This document shows positions 26,358 to 34,539 of a stretch of DNA of 46,851 nt, piece by piece. This DNA is from Pedobacter sp. ASV17 (lineage in GTDB: Bacteria; Bacteroidota; Bacteroidia; Sphingobacteriales; Sphingobacteriaceae): NCBI RefSeq assembly GCF_016429065.1, contig NZ_JAELTX010000026.1, forward strand, positions 1 to 46,851, written 5' to 3'. Under the pieces are notes generated by a model. The model was not told the DNA's origin and made no database searches. It worked only from the letters and a program-made list of their open reading frames with translations. Every line of letters starts with the position of its first letter. The first letter of the stretch is position 1. A program made the position numbers and the translations under genes.

Positions 26358-27215
26358 TCAATTAATTGTTTGTTGTTTTAGTATCTGTTTTAGGTTGATG
26401 ATTGGCATTTGTATCGTTGTTTGATCAGACAAGCTACCCGTAGCTTTTTGGATTTTAATGCCATCGAAATTTACGGTGACGCTATCGGTAGTGTGCAGGG
26501 TTAAATTTTGTATTTGAAACGCCTTTTTCCTTTGTTCAATATCCCCCTGGATAGAAATTTCTGACTTTCCTGAAGTGGTAATATTTAAGTCTTGATAAGA
26601 AGCCCAGCTACTTGTAAAACTGGTGTTGTAAAGCTTAAGATTTAGTGATTTTGCGATGTCTTTGTCAATATTGATGTTACTGCCGTCATCGGCAATGATA
26701 CTTAGTTGATCAAATGCTGAAGCCGAGCCAAACGATAGGTATTTTGTTTTTTTAAGGCTGATTGATAATGAATCTGTCTTTGAATTTAGTTCTACATTTC
26801 CAGCGTTGACAATACTTATCGCATTGGTATTTGGGGTGTAAATGTAGATATTAATATAGCTGCGCATATCTTTTTTATCCGTTAGTACAATTTGTAATTG
26901 TCCTTGTGCATCGACGTTCAATTGAACAGCATCCTTGTCGCCCTTTTCAATTTTAACACCAGATTTACGGTCCTTAATTAAACGGATATAAAAACTTGTT
27001 TCCTTTCCATCTGGAATATTGATAGAATTAAAACTGTTTAAGGGCACAGCTTCCATATTTTCAGATACAGCCTCGAAACTGTCAGTTTGTTTTTTTATTT
27101 CCGACCATTTTTCTGAGTCTATATAAAAGGCTTTTGAGGCATACACCATCCCCAAAATAGGTAAGATAATGAGGGCAGCAGCAAATGCGATTAATAATTT
27201 ATTACTGGTTTTCAT
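26358..27215 (-). CDS. Membrane-anchored beta-helical (adhesin-like) protein
   Basis: Start at the ATG at 27215 (285 residues); the frame extends 10 codons upstream into the GntR gene end. One N-terminal transmembrane helix (LLIAFAAALIILPILGMVYA) is followed by a Ser/Thr/Asn-rich beta region with regular strand spacing, reminiscent of DUF2807 GIN-type putative adhesin domains. It is the last gene of the ABC/GntR operon, ten bases after the regulator. Its role may be envelope sensing, which is an inference. Confidence 0.65.
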   Translation of the reverse strand: MKTSNKLLIAFAAALIILPILGMVYASKAFYIDSEKWSEIKKQTDSFEAVSENMEAVPLNSFNSINIPDGKETSFYIRLIKDRKSGVKIEKGDKDAVQLNVDAQGQLQIVLTDKKDMRSYINIYIYTPNTNAISIVNAGNVELNSKTDSLSISLKKTKYLSFGSASAFDQLSIIADDGSNINIDKDIAKSLNLKLYNTSFTSSWASYQDLNITTSGKSEISIQGDIEQRKKAFQIQNLTLHTTDSVTVNFDGIKIQKATGSLSDQTTIQMPIINLKQILKQQTIN

Positions 27216-27225
27216 CTGTTTGTAA

Positions 27226-27594
27226 TTAAAAGTTTTCTTTAACAAAAGTGTTGTATCGAGTTTTTAGCTCTTCGAAATCGATGTTTAATAAATAGATGTT
27301 GCGAAAAACCGATGGTAATTCTTCATCCATAAATTGAGTTTTTCGGTAGCTTTTCACATTTGCAATGGCGTCATCCGCAACAAAAAAACCTATGCCTCTT
27401 TTGTTGTTAATGATATCTCTGTTCTGTAGCAATTCGTAGGTGCGCATTACCGTATTAGGGTTTACCTCTAGTGCTACAGCCATCTCCCGTACCGACGGTA
27501 TTTTATGGTCCGTCTGCCATTTCTCCAGTAAGATATGTTCGCAAACATAATCTGCTATTTGAAGATATATGGCTTTATTATCTCTAAATTCCAT
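27226..27594 (-). CDS. GntR-family transcriptional regulator, YtrA subfamily
   Basis: 122 residues, the short form typical of YtrA-like regulators. The N-terminal winged helix-turn-helix reads IYLQIADYVCEHIL...KIPSVREMAVALEVNPNTVMRTYELLQ...IGFFVADDA. The short helical C-terminus is for dimerisation, with no large ligand-binding domain. It sits inside the ABC operon it probably represses. A 10-bp inverted repeat overlaps the operon promoter at 29224-29249. Confidence 0.92.
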   Translation of the reverse strand: MEFRDNKAIYLQIADYVCEHILLEKWQTDHKIPSVREMAVALEVNPNTVMRTYELLQNRDIINNKRGIGFFVADDAIANVKSYRKTQFMDEELPSVFRNIYLLNIDFEELKTRYNTFVKENF

Positions 27595-27610
27595 GTTCTT
27601 ATAGGTTAAA

Positions 27611-28387
27611 TTAAACTTCTTTCTCCTTTAATCGAACGTAGCTAATCGCCCAAGTAATGAGTGTAAAAGTTAAAAGGATGATAAAGGCAACCCATTCTAA
27701 CTGATCTTTTCCATAGTTGTTGCCCACGTTAATTCGTATTTTTCCGCTAAATAGCACATCCGAAATTTTGGATAAAATATAGGTCAGTATTCCGCCAAAA
27801 ATCATGGTGCAAATGGCTGTTTTGATATAGTGGAATCTATTGAAATAAATAGAGCCCAACATAAATACGCTAGTTACCATAAGAGGCGTCACATAAAGCG
27901 GAATGAAATCTTTAAAGTCATTTTGTGCCAAAAAACCTTTGATGTTTGCGAGGCCTTCAACGTTTCTTGGGTTTTGAAAATGAGTTTTGATGTAGCTGAT
28001 AAAAGCAAAATCTGTGATATAGAAAAGTAGCGTGAAACTTAATGTTGATAAGATAGAGGTGAATAAAATGCCAGCCAAGAACTTTTCTAGGGTAGAAGCA
28101 GGGATTAACAAATCGATGATTGCTTTAGATTTTTGACCCAAATGGGCGAAGTAAGCACTGGCAATAATGCTAATGAATAAAAAACCAAATATCGAGAAAA
28201 GTGGTTCTCTAAACCTTAAACGAGAAGGCATTTCCGTAATATTTTCTAAGGGGAATAAAGTGAACCCGTAAAATGCCACAAAAATACCTACAGCCACAAC
28301 CAAAGTAATCAAGAAGATTTTTCCGAATTCTAGCCATTGTCTTTTTAGCAATAAGCTAAACCTATGTATATCGAAAGTATTGTTCAT
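27611..28387 (-). CDS. ABC transporter permease-like membrane protein
   Basis: 258 residues with six hydrophobic segments, starting after a short amphipathic N-terminus (DIHRFSLLLKRQWLEFGKIF). No motif gives a substrate. Its position, six bases after the ATPase gene and 16 before the GntR gene, makes it the membrane partner of the ATPase. Confidence 0.78.
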   Translation of the reverse strand: MNNTFDIHRFSLLLKRQWLEFGKIFLITLVVAVGIFVAFYGFTLFPLENITEMPSRLRFREPLFSIFGFLFISIIASAYFAHLGQKSKAIIDLLIPASTLEKFLAGILFTSILSTLSFTLLFYITDFAFISYIKTHFQNPRNVEGLANIKGFLAQNDFKDFIPLYVTPLMVTSVFMLGSIYFNRFHYIKTAICTMIFGGILTYILSKISDVLFSGKIRINVGNNYGKDQLEWVAFIILLTFTLITWAISYVRLKEKEV

Positions 28388-28393
28388 GTTTGT

Positions 28394-29221
28394 TTAGTTA
28401 AAAATTGGTTTCAGTTTGTTTTTCTCTGCTAAAACTGCGTTAAAAAGCAATTCCATGTCTAGCTTGCTATCTTCTTGGTGATAGTTTGCCACAACCGCAT
28501 GATAGCCTGCTAAAGATGGTTCAGCATAAATGACGGTTTCATCAACTTCCTTCATACGTTTGAAGCAAAGCTTACTGGCAATTTCATCTACAGAAGCTTT
28601 TAAGGCAATCTTGTTTTCGTCCAACATAATTACCGTATCAATCAGGTTATCCAAGTCACGTACTTGATGTGTAGAAATGATGATGCATCGATCTTCCGTT
28701 AAGGCAGAAGCCATGATTTTGCGAAACTGCGCTTTTGATGGAATATCCAAACCATTGGTTGGTTCGTCCATGATCACCAATTTGGCATTGGTAGCTAAGC
28801 CAAAGGAAATAATTACTTTCTTCTTTTGTCCGTAGCTCATGTCGATGAGTTTTTGTCCTACAGGGATATCAAATTCCTTCAGCAGGTCAGCAAAATACTG
28901 ATGATCGAAATTAGGATAGAAAGGAGCATTGGCCCTAACGTAGCTATCAATTTTAATGGCAGGTAAGTGAAACTCCTCAGGGATGAAGCAAATCTGTTGC
29001 AACAATGCAGGTTGTCTTTTGGCTGGATCGAAACCAAGCACATCAATTTTTCCGCTTTGTGCATATACCAAACCTGCCAAGTTTTTCAACAGGGTAGATT
29101 TACCTGCGCCGTTTTTGCCCAATAGCCCATAGATATGACCATTGCTCAATTGCATGCTGATATCCTTAAAAAGGATTCGGTGCTTGCTATAGCTAAAATT
29201 TAGATTGTCTATCTTTATCAT
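28394..29221 (-). CDS. ABC transporter ATP-binding protein
   Basis: 275 residues. Walker A GLLGKNGAGKSTLL (about 33-46), signature MSYGQKKKVIISFGLA (near 133), Walker B KLVIMDEPTNGLD and switch histidine in IISTHQVRDLD. First gene of the operon with permease, GntR regulator and adhesin-like protein, a layout like Bacillus ytr operons, which respond to cell-wall-active compounds. Confidence 0.92.
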   Translation of the reverse strand: MIKIDNLNFSYSKHRILFKDISMQLSNGHIYGLLGKNGAGKSTLLKNLAGLVYAQSGKIDVLGFDPAKRQPALLQQICFIPEEFHLPAIKIDSYVRANAPFYPNFDHQYFADLLKEFDIPVGQKLIDMSYGQKKKVIISFGLATNAKLVIMDEPTNGLDIPSKAQFRKIMASALTEDRCIIISTHQVRDLDNLIDTVIMLDENKIALKASVDEIASKLCFKRMKEVDETVIYAEPSLAGYHAVVANYHQEDSKLDMELLFNAVLAEKNKLKPIFN

Positions 29222-29223
29222 AC

Positions 29224-29249
29224 TAGTGTATTAGTTAAATAATACACTA
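29224..29249. promoter_or_regulatory. Operator of the YtrA-type regulator (10-bp inverted repeat)
   Basis: TAGTGTATTA (29224-29233) and TAATACACTA (29240-29249) are perfect reverse complements with a 6-base spacer. They overlap the -7 region and start codon side of the ABC operon promoter, so binding would block transcription. The half-site resembles YtrA-family operators. Confidence 0.7.
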
Positions 29250-29276
29250 AAGTAGTGCTAAATTTTTAATCTCCAA
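29247..29276 (-). promoter_or_regulatory. Promoter of the ABC/GntR operon
   Basis: On the reverse strand TTG (29276-29274), a 19-base spacer and TACTTTAG (29254-29247, 7 of 8 to TAnnTTTG). The -7 box is part of the operator region. Confidence 0.6.
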
Positions 29277-29331
29277 ATTTTTGAAGAAAAACTTTTTTAA
29301 AAATTGTTGGAGGTTTTGATGAAAAGTGAAT

Positions 29332-29367
29332 AAAAAAGCCCTTCAAATTCGTTTGAAGGGCTTTTTT
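29332..29367 (-). terminator. Terminator of the TonB receptor gene, TTCG loop
   Basis: A perfect 16-bp stem of AAAAAAGCCCTTCAAA and its complement around the loop TTCG, with T-runs on both strands. It lies 114 bases after the receptor stop and before the ABC operon promoter, insulating the two. Confidence 0.9.
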
Positions 29368-29376
29368 CTGCCGCGA

Positions 29377-29460
29377 GCGTCATTCCCGTGAAAACGGGAA
29401 TCCTAATGCGTATCGTCTAATGTGCCGCTTTAAGATACCCAATCGAGTTGGGTATGACGA
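29377..29460. repeat. Composite palindrome with two inner hairpins
   Basis: It opens with GCGTCATTCCCGT and ends GGGTATGACGA, so the outer CGTCAT/ATGACG ends of the other elements are kept. Inside are two separate hairpins, ATTCCCGT/ACGGGAAT and TACCCAA/TTGGGTA. Confidence 0.65.
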
Positions 29461-29480
29461 ATATTAAAGTCTGTGCACCG

Positions 29481-31787
29481 TTACAACGGCACACTCACAC
29501 CAAAGCTTACATTGCGTCCAGGATTGTAAATACCTGCTAATTTGTATCTGCTTAAATGATTGTAATAAAGTTTGTTGGTTAGGTTTTGTCCAGTAACCCA
29601 AACATTTAATTTTCCTCTTTTGGTTTTAAAAGAAGTACCTATCCCAGCATCTAACAAAGTATAGCCATCAGTTTCGGTTTCAAAAGCATCAATTCTATCT
29701 TGTTTAAATACATTGGTTAAGCCAACTTTAATAAAACTATCGTTTAAGCCTTTTACAGTAGGTTCAAAACGGATTTCATTATTTAAGCTTGCTGCGGGTA
29801 TAAAAGGCAGTGGTGAGTTGGTGGCTTTGTTGGTGCCTTTTACATAAGCAAAAGTGTTTTCGAAATGTAGTGCTTTTACCAAGTGAAAATCTACAGAAGC
29901 CTCTCCACCAACCAAACTGGCATTGGTTTGTAAGAAACGGTAAACGGGCAACGTCTCGGTATTGCCACTGTGATCAGTATTCACAATGGTTTCGTTGTTG
30001 AGATTGCTCAAGTAAATGTAGTCGTAAATTTTGTTGCTGTAAGCATTTAAGCCTAGGGTCATGTTTTCGGCATTATAAGTTAAGCCCAAATCAAACTGTA
30101 AACTGGTTTCCTGTTTCAGGTTGCTGTTGCCAATTTCATATCTAAAAGTACCTTCATGTTTACCATTAGCACCAAGTTCGGCAATGTTAGGCGCTCTAAA
30201 TCCCGAACCTATATTTCCTTTTAGGTTAAGGTTTTTGGCAATATCAAAAGCAAAACCCAATGAACCTGTAAAGTTGGAGAAGCTATTGTTGAAAGCTGAA
30301 AATACCTGGTGCTCGTGATCGTCGTGTGTCTCAAATAAATCTTTGCCATCTATCTTTTTGTAATCGTAACGTACACCAGCATTAATGGCTCCATTGCTAA
30401 AATTACGTTTCAAATAAGCGAAAGCGCCAATATTATTGCTGTTATAATCAGGTACTAAAAACTCTTCGCCGCTATTTTTATTGGTTTGGTACATTCCCTG
30501 AACACCAACCGTTGGCTCCCATTTGCCATCGTTGGCAAAAGAATATTTAACGTCATAAGTGTAAGAGTTAAGGCCTAAGTTCAATCCTGGTTCATCCTTA
30601 GTTTCTTCAAATTCTTTACGAATGTTACGTTGGAAAGCTAAGGTAGATTTTAATTGTCCGCCACCAAGCAGGATATTACTGTTTAATGCCGCACGATAAT
30701 GGTTGATGTTTTGGTAAGGCAGGTTTAATGATCTTTTGCGGGCATCGCTATTGCTGATTACGTTACCATCCTCATCAAGATAATTTCCCTCCTCGTTAGG
30801 GCCATTTTCCACTAAACCAATATTGGTGGCAAATCTTGATAGACTTAAGTGGGTATAGCCCCAAGTTTTGTTAAGTCCTAACATGGCACTGGTATTGATC
30901 TCGTTGAAACCTGCATTGGGAACCACATGGCCTTTATAGCCAAAACCATAAGAATTTTTATAAGAAACACGTCCTCTATAAACAAAGCCATTGGTGTTGC
31001 CTTGTGCCATAATTGACGAACCTGTTAAACCGCCATTGGTATTATAATTGGTCGTAAAATTTCCATTAAATTGTCCTTCTGCAGGTACAAGGTCATCAAT
31101 AATATTGATCACACCGCCCAAAGCATCAGAACCATATAACAAACTGGCTGGGCCTTTCAAAACTTCTATGCGGGCTGCGGCAAATTGGTCTACTTGCACA
31201 CCATGCTCGTCGCCCCATTGTTGGCCTTCTTCTCTGGCGCCATCTACCATGGTAAGTACACGGTTATAGCCCAAACCTCTAATGGTTGGCTTGGAAATGG
31301 CACCGCCTGTGGTTACTTGTGCAACACCTGGTATTTTGGCTATCGCATCCACTAAGTTGGTTGCACCTGATTGGGCCAATTTTTCACGGTTCACTGTAAT
31401 TACCGCTAAACTGTTGGTTTTGTTGTTAGCGCTAAAAGGAGTTCCTGTAATGACCACTTCGGCACTTTCAATTACTGAAGGATCTAGGGCAAAGGTGATT
31501 TCCTGTTGTGCAGATAAGTCGATAACCTTAGAAGATGTTTTATAACCTAAATAACGAACTTCTAACAGGAACTTGCCTTTTGCTGGCACATTGTTAAAAG
31601 TAAATTCGCCATTATTATTGGTGCTTGTAGAAGCTTTTAAGTCGGAAATATATAAAGTGGCACCTGCCAAAGGTGATTGGGTGCTGGCATCAATTACTTT
31701 TCCCTTAATGGTGGCCAAGGTGTTTGCCATGGCATTAATAGACAGGAATAAAGCAATAATAGTTACTAAAAAAGGTAACCTTTTCAT
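29481..31787 (-). CDS. TonB-dependent outer-membrane receptor, probable metal uptake
   Basis: 768 residues. Signal peptide to about residue 21, a carboxypeptidase-regulatory-like domain (24-110: IKGKVIDASTQSPLAGATLYI), a plug (about 118-230, with TIRGLGYNRVLTMVDGAREEGQQWGDEHG) and a 22-strand barrel ending in GRNVSFGVSVPL. The EGQQWGDEHG plug motif and a His/Asp-rich loop (ETHDDHEH near residue 495) recall ZnuD-like zinc or transition-metal receptors. The preceding small His/Cys-rich protein supports a metal role. Substrate is inferred, not shown. Confidence 0.88.
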   Translation of the reverse strand: MKRLPFLVTIIALFLSINAMANTLATIKGKVIDASTQSPLAGATLYISDLKASTSTNNNGEFTFNNVPAKGKFLLEVRYLGYKTSSKVIDLSAQQEITFALDPSVIESAEVVITGTPFSANNKTNSLAVITVNREKLAQSGATNLVDAIAKIPGVAQVTTGGAISKPTIRGLGYNRVLTMVDGAREEGQQWGDEHGVQVDQFAAARIEVLKGPASLLYGSDALGGVINIIDDLVPAEGQFNGNFTTNYNTNGGLTGSSIMAQGNTNGFVYRGRVSYKNSYGFGYKGHVVPNAGFNEINTSAMLGLNKTWGYTHLSLSRFATNIGLVENGPNEEGNYLDEDGNVISNSDARKRSLNLPYQNINHYRAALNSNILLGGGQLKSTLAFQRNIRKEFEETKDEPGLNLGLNSYTYDVKYSFANDGKWEPTVGVQGMYQTNKNSGEEFLVPDYNSNNIGAFAYLKRNFSNGAINAGVRYDYKKIDGKDLFETHDDHEHQVFSAFNNSFSNFTGSLGFAFDIAKNLNLKGNIGSGFRAPNIAELGANGKHEGTFRYEIGNSNLKQETSLQFDLGLTYNAENMTLGLNAYSNKIYDYIYLSNLNNETIVNTDHSGNTETLPVYRFLQTNASLVGGEASVDFHLVKALHFENTFAYVKGTNKATNSPLPFIPAASLNNEIRFEPTVKGLNDSFIKVGLTNVFKQDRIDAFETETDGYTLLDAGIGTSFKTKRGKLNVWVTGQNLTNKLYYNHLSRYKLAGIYNPGRNVSFGVSVPL

Positions 31788-31910
31788 AAACGAAAATATA
31801 AATAGGATGATTTTTCACATCCACATGGTGATACTCAATAGATAATTAAAGCCATGCTCTTTCATCGCCGTGGTGGCAATAAATAAGACAGCATCAGGAA
31901 ATAGGTAGAA

Positions 31911-32246
31911 TTATGAAAAGGCTGGGGGACCGCGTAAACACGAAGCAATGATTTCGGTAAAGGCGCCACCGATAGATGGAGTTACCCTTTTAATAAAATC
32001 ACTTTTTAAGTGAACGGAATAGCTATTGAAGTTAGTAGTAAAGTTCTTTTCAAAATGAGCTTTACAAATCAAACAGGTTTCTGTAGAAGTTTTTACGTGT
32101 ACCGTATGCGTACAATGCTTTTCTGGTACCACCGTATTTTCTTCATGATGATGCAAGGCGCCCCACGGTGTGATGGCAAGCGCAAACACGCCCAACATGA
32201 GCGTAGCAAAAAATTGTTTCAAGAAATGACGTTTCCTTGCGTGCAT
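31911..32246 (-). CDS. Small His/Cys-rich exported protein (DUF2946-like)
   Basis: 111 residues with an N-terminal hydrophobic segment (FFATLMLGVFALAITPWGA). Metal-type residues are concentrated after it: HHHEE, EKHCTHTVH and CLICKAH. The C-terminus reads CLRGPPA, like the RGPPA ending of DUF2946-type proteins. It is 123 bases upstream of the TonB receptor, same strand, so they are probably co-transcribed. A periplasmic metal-binding role is inferred. Confidence 0.7.
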   Translation of the reverse strand: MHARKRHFLKQFFATLMLGVFALAITPWGALHHHEENTVVPEKHCTHTVHVKTSTETCLICKAHFEKNFTTNFNSYSVHLKSDFIKRVTPSIGGAFTEIIASCLRGPPAFS

Positions 32247-32253
32247 TGTAATA

Positions 32254-32261
32254 CAAAGTTA
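32254..32261 (-). promoter_or_regulatory. -7 box TAACTTTG for the metal-uptake pair
   Basis: Exact TAnnTTTG match on the reverse strand, seven bases before the ATG at 32246. A TTG lies upstream but with only 13 bases of spacing. Confidence 0.5.
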
Positions 32262-32574
32262 AGTAAATATTAAGCAATGTTGTTTTAAAGAAATGTAACA
32301 TTATTCATCATGCGCTAAGTTTGACACATGGTTAACCATAAAGCACTTAAGTTGTTGCTCCTCAGGTTAAGTTTCGTAGTGACGATCCCACTTCCGTCTT
32401 TGCGAGGAACAGTCCGTCCCGATTTTTCGGAGAAGCAATCTTAGGAGATAAGAATTATTTTTGGTGAGGACGCCAAGCGCTGACTGATGCTGAAAGAAGG
32501 TGTCCTGGTCGGCCGTGTATTTTGTTTCAACGAAATTTAAACAGTTTCTTAAATGTTAAAATATTTAAAGTGAC
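32262..32574. other. Intergenic region before hutU
   Basis: No gene. A degenerate palindrome fragment at about 32384-32450 reads CCGTCTTTGCGAGGAACAG...GAGAAGCAATCTTA, an eroded copy of the CGTCATTGCGAGG family. Nothing else recognisable. Confidence 0.6.
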
Positions 32575-32582
32575 TACATTTG
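32575..32582 (+). promoter_or_regulatory. -7 box TACATTTG for hutU
   Basis: Exact TAnnTTTG match 33 bases before the ATG at 32616, similar in type to the hutH box (TACTTTTG). Confidence 0.5.
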
Positions 32583-32615
32583 AAGCACGTAATTTTCAAA
32601 TATAAAACCAAATAT

Positions 32616-34256
32616 ATGAACCTGAAAATAAGTCAAACACCTCATGGAAACACCTTGAACTGTAAAGGATGGGTACAAGAAGCAGCATTACGCATGTTAT
32701 TGAATAACCTTGATCCAGCAGTTGCTGAAAGACCCGAAGATTTAATCGTATACGGCGGAAGAGGAAAGGCAGCCAGAAACATGGAAGCCCTTGAACTGAT
32801 CATTAAAGCCTTAAAAAATTTAGAGGAAGACGAAACCTTGCTAGTACAATCTGGGAAACCAGTAGCCGTATTGCCTACCCATAAAGATGCGCCACGAGTA
32901 CTGATTTCGAACTCACAACTGGTACCTAAATGGGCTACACAACAACATTTTGATGAGTTGGAAGATAAAGGTTTGATGATGTACGGGCAAATGACTGCTG
33001 GCTCTTGGATTTATATAGGCTCACAGGGTATTGTGCAAGGTACTTATGAAACTTATTCGGCTTTGGCCAAAAAACATTTTAACAGCAACCTGAAAGGAAA
33101 ATTAAACGTTACCGCTGGTTTAGGGGGTATGGGCGGGGCGCAACCTTTGGCCATTACCATGAACCAAGGCGTATGTTTGGCTGCTGACGTAGAAGAATGG
33201 CGTATCCAAAAACGTTTGGAAACAAGATACATTGACGAAATTGCTTATGATATTGATGAGGCAATCGATAAGGCATTGCAATATAAAGAGGAGCAAAAAG
33301 CCATTTCGATTGGTGTGGTTTGTAACGCAGTGGAATTGTTGCAACGTTTAATTGATCGAAACATCGTTCCTGATACGTTAACGGATCAAACCTCGGCACA
33401 CGATCCATTGATTGGTTATTTCCCTGAAAGATTAACGGTTGAACAAGCGGCTGATTTACGTAAAAATAACCCTGATGAATATGTGAAGCAAAGTTATGCC
33501 ACCATGGCCAAGCATGTACAACAAATGTTGGAACTGCAAAAACGTGGGGCAATTACTTTTGATTATGGAAACAACCTAAGAGGTAGAGCGCTTGAAGTAG
33601 GCGTGAAAAATGCCTTCGACTTTCCAGGTTTTGTGCCTGCTTATATCCGCCCGTTGTTTTGTGAGGGCAAAGGTCCTTTCCGTTGGGCGGCTTTAAGTGG
33701 CGATCCCCAAGATATTTACGAAACGGATAAGTTGATATTGGAGTTATTCCCAGAGAATGAAAGTTTAAAACAGTGGATCACCATGGCACAGGAGCGCATT
33801 GCTTTTCAAGGTTTGCCAGCACGTATTTGCTGGTTGGGACAAGGCGAGCGAGAAAAGGCTGGCTTGGCTTTTAACCGTTTGGTGGCAGAAGGGAAAGTAA
33901 AAGCACCTATTGTAATTGGTCGCGACCATTTAGATACGGGTTCTGTAGCTTCTCCAAACCGAGAAACCGAAGCAATGTTGGATGGCTCGGATGCGGTAGC
34001 AGATTGGCCTATCCTGAATGCGCTGATCAATACCGCAGGTGGTGCCAGTTGGGTGTCATTGCATCATGGTGGCGGTGTGGGTATTGGTTATTCTATTCAT
34101 GCAGGGATGGTGATTGTGGCTGATGGTACCGAAGATGCCGCAAGACGATTGAAGAGGGTATTACACAACGATCCGGCAATGGGTGTTATTAGACACGCTG
34201 ATGCGGGTTACGACATTGCCAAGGATACTTTAAGAAAACACAGGTTAGGATTGTAA
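32616..34256 (+). CDS. hutU: Urocanate hydratase
   Basis: Start at the ATG at 32616 ([28 protein letters not shown], shown here in parts: 546 residues); a TTG 36 bases upstream lies in the promoter. It adds water to urocanate using NAD+ as an electrophile, giving imidazolonepropionate. Family blocks: [38 protein letters not shown] (NAD binding), [14 protein letters not shown] (active-site cysteine) and [13 protein letters not shown]. It continues the pathway from HutH but is separated from hutH by six genes on the other strand. Confidence 0.95.
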   Translation: MNLKISQTPHGNTLNCKGWVQEAALRMLLNNLDPAVAERPEDLIVYGGRGKAARNMEALELIIKALKNLEEDETLLVQSGKPVAVLPTHKDAPRVLISNSQLVPKWATQQHFDELEDKGLMMYGQMTAGSWIYIGSQGIVQGTYETYSALAKKHFNSNLKGKLNVTAGLGGMGGAQPLAITMNQGVCLAADVEEWRIQKRLETRYIDEIAYDIDEAIDKALQYKEEQKAISIGVVCNAVELLQRLIDRNIVPDTLTDQTSAHDPLIGYFPERLTVEQAADLRKNNPDEYVKQSYATMAKHVQQMLELQKRGAITFDYGNNLRGRALEVGVKNAFDFPGFVPAYIRPLFCEGKGPFRWAALSGDPQDIYETDKLILELFPENESLKQWITMAQERIAFQGLPARICWLGQGEREKAGLAFNRLVAEGKVKAPIVIGRDHLDTGSVASPNRETEAMLDGSDAVADWPILNALINTAGGASWVSLHHGGGVGIGYSIHAGMVIVADGTEDAARRLKRVLHNDPAMGVIRHADAGYDIAKDTLRKHRLGL

Positions 34257-34262
34257 TTTTTT

Positions 34263-34432
34263 GCCACAGAAATCGTTTTTGTTGGATCGTCATTTCGAGC
34301 GCAGTCGAGAAATCTTTGAATTGGCATAATTAATTTAAAGATTTCTCTGCCATAAAATTGGGGTTTCACTTTAATCGAAATGATGACAACTTGATTAAAC
34401 TACAGAAATTAAATTATCTGTGCATCTGTGGC
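34263..34432. repeat. Repeat unit with GCCACAGA/TCTGTGGC ends containing a CGTCATTTCGA palindrome
   Basis: Ends GCCACAGA (34263-34270) and TCTGTGGC (34425-34432) are inverted. The right end extends to TGTGCATCTGTGGC, identical over 14 bases to the right end of the GxxExxY unit. Inside is a CGTCATTTCGAGCGCAG palindrome (34288-34387). Confidence 0.6.
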
Positions 34433-34455
34433 TAATTTTTACTTCCTTTGTATAA

Positions 34456-34507
34456 AGGAAATGGTGTCTTCCTAATTGAACCGCCCTAAAAAGCTGATGG
34501 CGCCTGG
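34456..34507 (+). promoter_or_regulatory. Fluoride riboswitch (crcB motif)
   Basis: The segment matches the crcB-motif fold. P1 is AGGAA (34456-34460) with TTCCT (34469-34473), enclosing the 8-base ATGGTGTC as in known aptamers. P2 is the pseudoknot-type pairing GGTGT (34463-34467) with GCGCC (34500-34504), using two G-U pairs. AACC precedes P3 and TGATG (34495-34499) follows it, both conserved. P3 is very short (GC/GC with an 8-base loop), the one weak point. It lies 33 bases before a CLC-F type antiporter gene, the expected partner. Confidence 0.87.
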
Positions 34508-34533
34508 TTGCAAATGTATTTACATTGATCAGG
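34503..34533 (+). promoter_or_regulatory. Expression-platform hairpin that can hide the ribosome site
   Basis: CCTG (34503-34506) can pair with CAGG (34530-34533) around an inner stem AATGTA/TACATT (34513-34526). CAGGA is seven bases before the ATG at 34540. The CC of CCTG is also the end of riboswitch P2, so the two pairings exclude each other. No T-run is present, suggesting translational control. Confidence 0.6.
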
Positions 34534-34539
34534 AAAAGT

